The notes under the pieces are model-generated. The model saw nothing but the letters and a program-made list of their open reading frames with translations, was not told the DNA's origin and searched no databases. This document shows, piece after piece, positions 56,061 through 62,979 of a DNA stretch of 64,000 bases (position 1 is its first letter; each line of letters starts with the position of its first letter). The stretch is from Gammaproteobacteria bacterium LSUCC0057 (GTDB lineage: Bacteria > Pseudomonadota > Gammaproteobacteria > Pseudomonadales > Porticoccaceae): positions 202,769-266,768 of the forward strand of contig SPIA01000003.1 in the NCBI GenBank assembly GCA_004535795.1, read 5' to 3'. The position numbers were made by a program, and so were the translations under genes.

Positions 56061-57022
56061 TCGACGCGCTCGCTGCGATCGCCGCACAGGCCCGGCCGCT
56101 ACAGCGCCGGGTGCTGTTTGCAGAGCCGGCTGACCCGCGTGTGCAGCAGGCGATCGCCGCACTGCTCGAGCAACAGCTGGCAGTGCCGCTGGTGGTTGCC
56201 GACTATCCGCAGCGGCCGGCCGGCTGCGAGCTGCTCAGTGCGCGCAGTGACTGGTCGCAGCTGCAGCAGCAAGCCGTCGAGCAGCTGCAACGGCTCAACC
56301 CGGTTAAACAGTGGAGCCGCGACCAGGCCGCGGAGCTGGCCGCTGAACCGCTGACACTGGCGGCGCTGTTGACCTCGCTGGGGGTTGCCGACGCCGCGGT
56401 GGCGGGCTCAGTGGCCACCACCCCGGAGGTGATTAGAGCCGGTTTGCGCGGCGTCGGGCTGGCCGCCAACAGCGGTCTGGTTTCGAGCAGTTTTCTGATG
56501 CAACACCCCGACTGGGTGTTGAGTTTTGGCGATTGTGGGGTCAACCCAGAGCCCAACAGCGACCAGTTAGCGCAGATCGCCATCGATACCGCGCGCACCC
56601 ATCGGCTGCTCACCGGCCAGACGCCGCGTATCGCACTGTTGTCGTTCTCAACGCTCGGCTCGGCTAACCACCCCAGTGTCAGCAAGGTGCGCGAAGCCAC
56701 TGCGCTGGTTAAAACCCTCGCCGCCAACATAGACCCGAGCTGGCAGGTGGCCGGTGAGGTGCAGGCCGATGTCGCACTGGTGGCGGCAGTCGCCGCGCAA
56801 AAGGCGCCGCAACTGGCGTTGGCGGGCGACGCCAATGTGCTGATCTTCCCCGACCTAAACGCTGGCAATATCGGTTACAAGTTGGTTGAGCGGCTGGCCG
56901 GCGCCAAGGCTATTGGCCCTCTGTTGCAAGGCTTTGCCCGGCCGTGGATCGACCTGTCGCGCGGTTGTAGCAGCGCCGATATTGCCGCCGCCGCCATCAT
57001 CGCGGCACTGATGGCAAAATAA
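56060..57022 (+). CDS. pta: Phosphate acetyltransferase, probable ATC start
   Basis: 320 residues if translation starts at ATC 56060; the first normal start is GTG 56111, which gives 303 residues. Codons 56060-56110 encode I-D-A-L-A-A-I-A-A-Q-A-R-P-L-Q-R-R, which matches the first helix and strand expected in Pta proteins, and a good A-A-G-G-A site (56046-56050) lies 9 bp before ATC 56060. An in-frame TAA at 56045 bars an earlier start. The fold is PTA/PTB, with F-G-D-C-G-V-N-P-E-P, L-S-F-S-T-L-G-S-A and D-L-N-A-G-N-I-G-Y-K. It makes acetyl-CoA from the acetyl phosphate produced by Xsc. Confidence 0.85.
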   Translation: MDALAAIAAQARPLQRRVLFAEPADPRVQQAIAALLEQQLAVPLVVADYPQRPAGCELLSARSDWSQLQQQAVEQLQRLNPVKQWSRDQAAELAAEPLTLAALLTSLGVADAAVAGSVATTPEVIRAGLRGVGLAANSGLVSSSFLMQHPDWVLSFGDCGVNPEPNSDQLAQIAIDTARTHRLLTGQTPRIALLSFSTLGSANHPSVSKVREATALVKTLAANIDPSWQVAGEVQADVALVAAVAAQKAPQLALAGDANVLIFPDLNAGNIGYKLVERLAGAKAIGPLLQGFARPWIDLSRGCSSADIAAAAIIAALMAK

Positions 57023-57106
57023 CTGCACACTTGCGCCTGGCGACCGCTGCTGTAAGCTGGCGGCCCCGCCACACCACTGGTGCGACAGAGTTTTTCAGGT
57101 GCCGTT

Positions 57107-57694
57107 ATGTTATCTCCCGACCAGCAGCAAACCGTTATAGAGCAGACCGTTACAGAGCAGACCCGGCAGTGGTTGCAGACCGCGGTGGTGGGGTTGAATC
57201 TCTGTCCGTTTGCCAAACCGGTCGTAGCCGCTGGCACGCTGCGCATAGCGGTGGCGACGGCGACTGATCGCGACAGCTTGCTGCGCAATTTTCTGCATGA
57301 GTTAGACCGTCTGCAGCAGAGTGACGAGAGCGAGATAGCCACCACGCTGCTGGTGGTCGCCGCTGGGCTGGAGTCGTTTGCGGACTACTTGGATCTGGTC
57401 GATATCGCCAACGACCTGATCGAACAGGTGGGGCTGCTCGGCACCGTGCAGGTGGCCACCTTTCACCCCGACTACCAGTTCGATGGCGAGCCCGCAGAGG
57501 CGGTCAGCCATTACACCAACCGCTCGCCCTACCCGATGTTGCACCTGCTGCGCGAAGCGGCGATAGCGACGGCAGTCGCTGCCCACCCCGACGCCGAGGC
57601 GATTCCAGCGCACAATATTGCCCGGCTGGAACGGCTCGGCCGGGCGCAGATAGAGCAGCTGTGGGCCGCTTTCAGCGCGCCGTCGCGGGATTGA
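57107..57694 (+). CDS. DUF1415-family protein
   Basis: 195 residues from ATG 57107; an earlier in-frame ATG-like start at 57080 is less likely. Seen are L-Q-T-A-V-V-G-L-N-L-C-P-F-A-K-P, T-L-L-V-V-A-A-G-L, F-H-P-D-Y-Q-F and S-H-Y-T-N-R-S-P-Y-P-M-L-H-L-L-R-E-A, the conserved blocks of DUF1415. The family is of unknown function, found widely in proteobacteria. Cys in the L-C-P-F motif and the His and Asp in F-H-P-D could be functional. The next gene starts 1 bp after its stop codon (GTG 57696), suggesting coupling. Confidence 0.88.
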   Translation: MLSPDQQQTVIEQTVTEQTRQWLQTAVVGLNLCPFAKPVVAAGTLRIAVATATDRDSLLRNFLHELDRLQQSDESEIATTLLVVAAGLESFADYLDLVDIANDLIEQVGLLGTVQVATFHPDYQFDGEPAEAVSHYTNRSPYPMLHLLREAAIATAVAAHPDAEAIPAHNIARLERLGRAQIEQLWAAFSAPSRD

Positions 57695-57695
57695 T

Positions 57696-58892
57696 GTGGC
57701 CGCCAGTCAACACTTTCAGGTCATCGTCATTGGCGCCGGCGCCTCGGGGCTGTTTTGCGCGCTGACCGCAGCGCAGCGCGGTCGCTCGGTGCTGGTGGTC
57801 GATTCGGCCAACAAAGTCGGTAAAAAAATATTGATGTCAGGCGGTGGGCGCTGCAATTTCACCAATCTTGATATCACCCCAGAGAACTATCTGTGCAGCA
57901 ATCCGCACTTTGTTAAGTCTGCTCTCAAGCGCTATACACAGTGGGATTTTATCGAGCTGGTGGCGCGCCACAACATCAGCTACCACGAGCGCAACCACGG
58001 CGAACTGTTTTGCGACGACTCCGCCAAACAGATTTTGGCGATGCTGCTACAAGAGTGCCAGCAAGCCGGAGCGCTGGTGCGCAGCAGCTGCACGGTCGCC
58101 GATGTCGCCCAGTGCCAGCAGGGCTACCGTCTCACCATCAACGGTGTAGCACACCGCTGCGAGGCGCTGGTGGTGGCCACCGGCGGGCTCTCTATCCCCA
58201 CGCTCGGCGGCTCCGGTCTGGGTTACCAGTTGGCGGAGCAGTTCGGCTTGGCGGTGCTGCCGCGCCGCGCCGGTTTGGTGCCGTTCACCTTCAGTGACGC
58301 CCTCAAGCAGCTCTGTACCGACAACAGCGGTACCGCTATTGAGGTAGAGGTGAGTGTGCCGGGCGCCAGCTGGCGCGACAACCTGCTGTTCACCCACCGC
58401 GGCTTGAGTGGCCCGGCGGCGCTGCAAATATCTAACTACTGGCAGCCCGGCAGCGCGCTGTCGATCGACCTGCTGCCAGAGCTGCAGCTCTCAGAGTGGC
58501 TCTTGCAGGCCAAGCGACAGCAGCCAAAAAGCTTGCTGCGCACTGTGTTAGCGCCGCTGTTGACCAAGTCGTTGGCCGCCTCGCTGGAGGGTTTGCTGTG
58601 GCCGCAGCTGGCGCAGCGGCCGCTGGCAGAGATCGGCACGGCAGCGTTGCAGACAGTGGCGGCACACTTGCACAACTGGCAGATTAAACCGGCCGGCACC
58701 GAGGGTTATCGTACCGCCGAGGTGACTTTGGCAGGGGTCGATACCGATTATCTGTCGTCAAAAACCATGGAGTCAAAACAGCACCCGGGGCTCTACTTTA
58801 TCGGCGAAGTGGTCGATGTCACCGGCCACTTGGGCGGTTATAACTTTCAGTGGGCATGGTCGTCGGGGTTTGCCGCCGGGCAGGCGGTGTAG
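57696..58892 (+). CDS. HI0933/YhiN-family FAD-dependent oxidoreductase
   Basis: 398 residues from GTG 57696, 1 bp after the preceding stop. The FAD site is V-I-V-I-G-A-G-A-S-G-L-F-C-A-L-T-A-A-Q-R-G, followed by K-V-G-K-K-I-L-M-S-G-G-G-R-C-N-F-T-N, the mark of the HI0933 family. V-V-A-T-G-G-L-S-I-P and G-L-S-G-P-A-A-L-Q-I-S also match, and the end has F-I-G-E-V-V-D-V-T-G-H-L-G-G-Y-N-F-Q-W-A. These are flavoproteins, annotated as aminoacetone oxidase-like or of unknown function. A substrate cannot be assigned. Confidence 0.93.
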   Translation: MAASQHFQVIVIGAGASGLFCALTAAQRGRSVLVVDSANKVGKKILMSGGGRCNFTNLDITPENYLCSNPHFVKSALKRYTQWDFIELVARHNISYHERNHGELFCDDSAKQILAMLLQECQQAGALVRSSCTVADVAQCQQGYRLTINGVAHRCEALVVATGGLSIPTLGGSGLGYQLAEQFGLAVLPRRAGLVPFTFSDALKQLCTDNSGTAIEVEVSVPGASWRDNLLFTHRGLSGPAALQISNYWQPGSALSIDLLPELQLSEWLLQAKRQQPKSLLRTVLAPLLTKSLAASLEGLLWPQLAQRPLAEIGTAALQTVAAHLHNWQIKPAGTEGYRTAEVTLAGVDTDYLSSKTMESKQHPGLYFIGEVVDVTGHLGGYNFQWAWSSGFAAGQAV

Positions 58893-58901
58893 CGCTTGCT
58901 G

Positions 58902-59840
58902 TCAGCGGCGGTTGGCGCGGGTGCGGCGGCGTTTTTCCGCCTTGAGTTGTTCGCGCTGTTGCTGCTTGGCAATTATCTCTTGCTTGAACTGCTCTACCTC
59001 GACCAGGTCGGCGGCGATCATCTCGGGTGTCTCAAAACTGATCTGGCCAATCTGCCCGGCGCGCAGCTCGTTGATAAAAATGGTTGAGACGCGCTCTAAA
59101 TCGACGCGCCCGCCGGCGCGCAAGCAGCCGCGCTGGGCGCCGATCTGCTCCAGCAGCGCCACAGGGGTGGCCGGTAGCTGTTGCAGTTCAAAGCGCTGGC
59201 GCAGCGGTTCTGGGTAGTGCTCGAGGAGATACTCGGCAGCAAAGAAGGCGACATCGTCGTAGCTCATCGCGGTGTCTTTAATGGCGCCGCTGCTGGCCAG
59301 ACGGTAACTCCACGCCGGGTGATCAATCTTTGGCCAGAGGATGCCGGGGGTGTCGAGCAGCATGATGCCGTTGCGCAAATTGATACGCTGCTGCCCCTTG
59401 GTGATGGCCGGTTCATTGCCGGTTTTCGCTATCTGCCGGCCGGCCAGCGAGTTGATCAGTGTCGACTTGCCGACGTTGGGGATGCCGCTCACCAGCACCA
59501 GCGTATTGCGGCCTTCGCGTTGCGGGTAGAGGGTGTTGATCAGCTCGATAATCGCAGCGCCGGGCTCTTCTCCTTTGAGATTGACCGCCAGAGTGAGCGC
59601 GTTGTGCTGCTGCTCAAACCAGCGCTGCCACAACTCGGTAGTTGCCGCATCGGCAAGATCGGCCTTGGTTAAAATTTTAATATTGGGTTTGTCCTCGGCT
59701 AGCTGGGCAATCAGCGGATTGGAGCTGCTGTAGGGCAGGCGCGCATCAATCACCTCAATGACAACATTGATCAGTGGCAGCAGTTCGGTCATCTCTTTGC
59801 TGGCCTTGTGCATGTGGCCGGGGTACCAGTGAATTGCCAT
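58902..59840 (-). CDS. ylqF: Ribosome biogenesis GTPase YlqF (RbgA)
   Basis: 312 residues. Circularly permuted GTPase: the G4 motif (T-K-A-D-L-A-D) comes first, then G1 G-I-P-N-V-G-K-S-T and G3 D-T-P-G-I-L-W-P. It opens M-A-I-H-W-Y-P-G-H-M-H-K-A, the YlqF family signature. The C-terminal part is helical and basic (K-A-E-K-R-R-R-T-R-A-N-R-R), fit for RNA binding. It takes part in late assembly of the large ribosomal subunit. It converges on the HI0933-family gene and is divergent from the MFS gene. Confidence 0.95.
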   Translation of the reverse strand: MAIHWYPGHMHKASKEMTELLPLINVVIEVIDARLPYSSSNPLIAQLAEDKPNIKILTKADLADAATTELWQRWFEQQHNALTLAVNLKGEEPGAAIIELINTLYPQREGRNTLVLVSGIPNVGKSTLINSLAGRQIAKTGNEPAITKGQQRINLRNGIMLLDTPGILWPKIDHPAWSYRLASSGAIKDTAMSYDDVAFFAAEYLLEHYPEPLRQRFELQQLPATPVALLEQIGAQRGCLRAGGRVDLERVSTIFINELRAGQIGQISFETPEMIAADLVEVEQFKQEIIAKQQQREQLKAEKRRRTRANRR

Positions 59841-59934
59841 AGTTAAACTCGTGCGCGGTGGTTGGGTCAGTGTGCGATGATAGCGCAGTTTAACCGCGGC
59901 AGGCGTGCCGCCATGTTTGGGAGCAAAAGGCGAC

Positions 59935-61140
59935 GTGAAGCCACAAGGTAATATTCATCTGCTTATGGTGATGCAGGCACTGGCCGGCGCCGTTGGACCA
60001 ATCATGATCTCGCTGGCGGGGTTGATCGGTTTGCAGTTGGCGCGCGATCCGGCGCTGGCGACGCTGCCGGTGGCTGGCTACAACATCGGGGTGGCAGTGG
60101 CGATGCTGCCGGTGGCGTGGCTGTTGGCGCGGTTGGGGCGGCGCGTCACCTATCTGCTCGGTGCGCTGCTGTGCAGCGGCGCCGGTCTACTGGCCGCCGC
60201 GGCGATTGTTGGCGAACAGTTTTGGCTGTTTGCCGCAGCCGCGGCAGTGGCCGGTTTTTACACTGCCTGTGCGCAAAATTACCGCTTTGCCGCCGCCGAT
60301 CTGGCCGCGGCCGGCCAGCAGCCGCGGGCGATCTCAAAGGTGATGCTGGGCGGCTTGGCGGCCGCGGTGATCGGCCCACAGCTGGTCATCTACAGCCAAG
60401 CGGCGCTGCCGGGCGCGCCGTATGCCGGCAGTTTTGTCGCTTTGGCGGGGCTGGCGCTGCTGGCGGTGCCGGTCATCGCGCGGCTGCAGGTGCCGCCGGC
60501 CGCGGCCACCGACAGCGCAGCACCGGGCAGGCCACTGCTGGCGATTGTGCGCACGCCAGTTTTTTTGGTCGGGGCGCTGTGCGGGGTCTGCTCGTACGGG
60601 TTGATGGCTTTTGTGATGACCGCGGCGCCGCTGGCGATGGTTGGCCACGGCCACGCCGTCAATGACGCCACGCTGGGTATTCAGTGGCATGTGTTGGCGA
60701 TGTTTGCACCGAGTTTTTTCAGCGGCCGCTGGATAGAGCGCTACGGTAAAGTGCCGATCACTGGGCTCGGGTTACTGCTGTTGGCCGCCGCCGGGCTGGC
60801 GGCGCTGTCCGGGCTACAAGTGGTGCATTTTTGGGGGTCGCTAGTGCTGTTGGGGCTCGGCTGGAATCTCTCTTTTGTCGGCGCTACGGCGATTATTGCC
60901 GGCAGTTACCGCCCCGCCGAGCGCGCCAAGGTGCAAGCGGCCAACGACTTTTTAGTCTTTGCCACGGTGGCGGTGGCGAGTTTGAGCGCCGGTTACCTGT
61001 TAGCCGAGAACAGCTGGCAGCAGCTCAACCAGATTATCCTGCCGGTGGTGGCGGCAGTGGTGCTGGTGTTGGTGAGCTGTCGCCGCGCGGTCGCCGCTAG
61101 CGCCGGCGAGTCACTGCGCACGGTGGTCGGGGAAGATTAG
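59935..61140 (+). CDS. Major facilitator superfamily transporter
   Basis: 401 residues from GTG 59935 (A-A-A-A-G-G upstream); TTG 59905 is the alternative. Twelve hydrophobic segments are visible, with the loop motif W-L-L-A-R-L-G-R-R-V-T-Y between helices 2 and 3. L-V-G-A-L-C-G-V-C-S-Y-G-L-M-A-F and F-S-G-R-W-I-E-R-Y-G-K-V mark the second half. The substrate is unknown. Its 3' end overlaps the 3' end of the convergent lipocalin gene by 30 bp. Confidence 0.88.
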   Translation: MKPQGNIHLLMVMQALAGAVGPIMISLAGLIGLQLARDPALATLPVAGYNIGVAVAMLPVAWLLARLGRRVTYLLGALLCSGAGLLAAAAIVGEQFWLFAAAAAVAGFYTACAQNYRFAAADLAAAGQQPRAISKVMLGGLAAAVIGPQLVIYSQAALPGAPYAGSFVALAGLALLAVPVIARLQVPPAAATDSAAPGRPLLAIVRTPVFLVGALCGVCSYGLMAFVMTAAPLAMVGHGHAVNDATLGIQWHVLAMFAPSFFSGRWIERYGKVPITGLGLLLLAAAGLAALSGLQVVHFWGSLVLLGLGWNLSFVGATAIIAGSYRPAERAKVQAANDFLVFATVAVASLSAGYLLAENSWQQLNQIILPVVAAVVLVLVSCRRAVAASAGESLRTVVGED

Positions 61141-61680
61141 CTGGTCGCTGGCAAACCCGAGCGCTGTGGCGCGGGCGGTAAACCGTTGTAGCAGCGCCTC
61201 ACTGACTGTGGCGTTGCGCGCCAACAGCCATAAATAGTCGCGGTTGTAGCTGGTGACAAAGGCGTACTGGTAGTCTGGGTCTAACTCAAAGACCACATAA
61301 GCGCCGTAGAAGGGACCAAAAAATGAGACCTTGAGATGGCCGCGGTCCGGCTCGCCGACAAAGTAGGCGCGGCCCTCGGCCTCGCTGAGCTGGCCGGCGC
61401 TGTCAATACCGCGGTTGATGACGCGGATGCCGCCGTCGTCGCGGCGGCTGTAATCGGCGGTTACCGCCGTCAAGCCGCGTTCGAAGGAGTGGTCGAGGCG
61501 GGCGATTTCGTACCATCTGCCCAGATAGCGCTCCGCGTCGAAGTCGCTGACCGGTTCAATGCCGGGGGCGACGCCGGTGCAGCCAGTTGCCGCCACTGCC
61601 CCGATCAGTACAGCGGCGGCGGAGATAAAGCGCCGCAATAACCGCGTGGCGGAGCGGGCGTGAGTGTGGAGTTCTGACAT
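61111..61680 (-). CDS. blc: Outer-membrane lipocalin (Blc)
   Basis: 189 residues from ATG 61680 (G-A-G-G about 10 bp upstream); the open frame reaches further but without a good start. The lipoprotein signal ends A-V-A-A-T-G-C. The lipocalin motif is Y-L-G-R-W-Y-E-I-A-R-L-D-H-S-F-E-R-G-L, with the later blocks G-H-L-K-V-S-F-F-G-P-F-Y-G-A-Y and Y-L-W-L-L-A-R. Blc proteins bind lysophospholipids or other lipids at the outer membrane under stress. The 30-bp tail-to-tail overlap with the MFS gene means the C-terminal codons of both share DNA. Confidence 0.93.
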   Translation of the reverse strand: MSELHTHARSATRLLRRFISAAAVLIGAVAATGCTGVAPGIEPVSDFDAERYLGRWYEIARLDHSFERGLTAVTADYSRRDDGGIRVINRGIDSAGQLSEAEGRAYFVGEPDRGHLKVSFFGPFYGAYVVFELDPDYQYAFVTSYNRDYLWLLARNATVSEALLQRFTARATALGFASDQLIFPDHRAQ

Positions 61681-61778
61681 CGTAAAACCTCGGATAACCC
61701 GTTGAAAGGCGTTTGAGTGGCTCGAAAAAGATCCAGCAATAATCAAGCGGTGTCGCTAAGTTATTATTCTATAGACAA

Positions 61779-61797
61779 AAAATGCCTGGGGCATTTT
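61779..61797. promoter_or_regulatory. Inverted repeat upstream of the GntR-family gene
   Basis: AAAATGCC (61779-61786) and GGCATTTT (61790-61797) form a perfect 8-bp inverted repeat with a 3-nt loop. It lies 89 bp before the regulator start and 98 bp upstream of blc, so it could be an operator for either, or a weak hairpin. Confidence 0.5.
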
Positions 61798-61885
61798 GTA
61801 ATATATTATGTCATACACTCGCTAGTCAGGGCATAATCAGTTACATGAACAGGCTATTAACGTAAGTTGTAAAAAAAGGTGCGCA

Positions 61886-62665
61886 ATGGGCAAGAAACTC
61901 GGTGAAAACAAAACGCGACTCTACCGACAAGTGGTGGATGGCGTGTTGGCGTTAATCGATAGTGGCGACTTTCCGGTTGGCTCGCGGCTGCCGGCAGAGC
62001 GCGAGATGTCGGAGCGCTTTGGGGTCAGTCGGCCGACCATCCGCGAGGCGGTCATCGCGCTCGAAGCGATGGGTCGGGTAGCGGTCGGCAATGGCTCCGG
62101 GGTCTACGTCACCGAATACCGCGGTGTCAAAGGGGTAGAGTCCTCAGTGAGCCCCTTTGAGCTACTCGAGACGCGAGTGCTGGTCGAGGGTGAGTCAGCG
62201 GCGTTAGCCGCCTCAATGATCACCCCAGAACAGCTGCAGGCGCTGGGCAAGGCGCTGCAAGAGATGGAGGAGGAGAATCGCTGCGGCAGAATCGACTCTA
62301 ACTTCGCCGACCGCAAGTTTCATTTAATTATCGCTGAGGCGACTAACAACCGCGTACTCACCACCATGATTGAGAACCTCTGGGAGACTCAGGACGGCCT
62401 GCGCCACATTAAAATGGCCCATCAGGCGGTCTGCACCGCCGACCCCAGCGCGCGTATGAAAGAGCACCGGGCGATCTATGACGCATTGGCGAGCGGTGAC
62501 TCGCACGCCGCCCGCATCGCGATGCGCAAACATTTTGCCCGGGGCATCGACGCCCTGCACCGTTCCACCGAAAAAGAAGCGGTTGAAGCGGTGCGCAGAA
62601 AGCTCACCGAGACCCGCGAGCGCTTCTCGATGAACCGCTTGAACGAGACAGTCGCGATCAAATAA
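61886..62665 (+). CDS. GntR/FadR-subfamily transcriptional regulator
   Basis: 259 residues from ATG 61886 (A-A-A-A-G-G upstream). The N-terminal winged helix has R-L-P-A-E-R-E-M-S-E-R-F-G-V-S-R-P-T-I-R-E-A and ends G-N-G-S-G-V-Y-V. The C-terminal all-helical FCD domain has E-T-R-V-L-V-E-G-E-S-A-A-L-A-A, D-R-K-F-H-L-I-I-A-E-A-T-N-N and M-K-E-H-R-A-I-Y-D-A-L, matching FadR-type metal-binding regulators (UxuR/ExuR/PdhR-like). The effector is likely a small carboxylic or sugar acid. No catabolic genes are adjacent, so the target is unknown. Confidence 0.92.
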   Translation: MGKKLGENKTRLYRQVVDGVLALIDSGDFPVGSRLPAEREMSERFGVSRPTIREAVIALEAMGRVAVGNGSGVYVTEYRGVKGVESSVSPFELLETRVLVEGESAALAASMITPEQLQALGKALQEMEEENRCGRIDSNFADRKFHLIIAEATNNRVLTTMIENLWETQDGLRHIKMAHQAVCTADPSARMKEHRAIYDALASGDSHAARIAMRKHFARGIDALHRSTEKEAVEAVRRKLTETRERFSMNRLNETVAIK

Positions 62666-62979
62666 CCCCGCAAGGCCAGCGCTGTAGGATGTGGTTTTCT
62701 CTTGCCGAAAATTACTTTGATGTGAATGGGTACTTCTCGCTCAATTTGTAGACAGTGGGAAGAAGACTTCAAGTCAGAGTAGTGGCTTGTTAGATGTGCA
62801 TCAGCTCTAAAATCATTCACAGTATCTTTGTCAGTGTTTGTGAGGCCTTTATGAGCCGCAACCACAAGCCTCCGGTCGAGATGTTTTTTTATTACATAAA
62901 TTTTAGCTAAAAACCGCATTTTTACGCTATTTAGGTCATAATGACTCTCATAAGCCAATATTTTGTAGGAAAATTACCA
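62666..62979. other. Intergenic region before ppc
   Basis: 314 bp with no convincing gene. It becomes AT-rich after about 62880, with a T-tract (62884-62890) and A/T segments that could hold the ppc promoter. I see no strong hairpin or repeat. Confidence 0.45.

Noticed and set aside
62476-62958. Minus-strand open frame covering the region before ppc
   Set aside because: Half of it is antisense to the GntR gene, composition is unlike a protein of this genome, and no homology is apparent.
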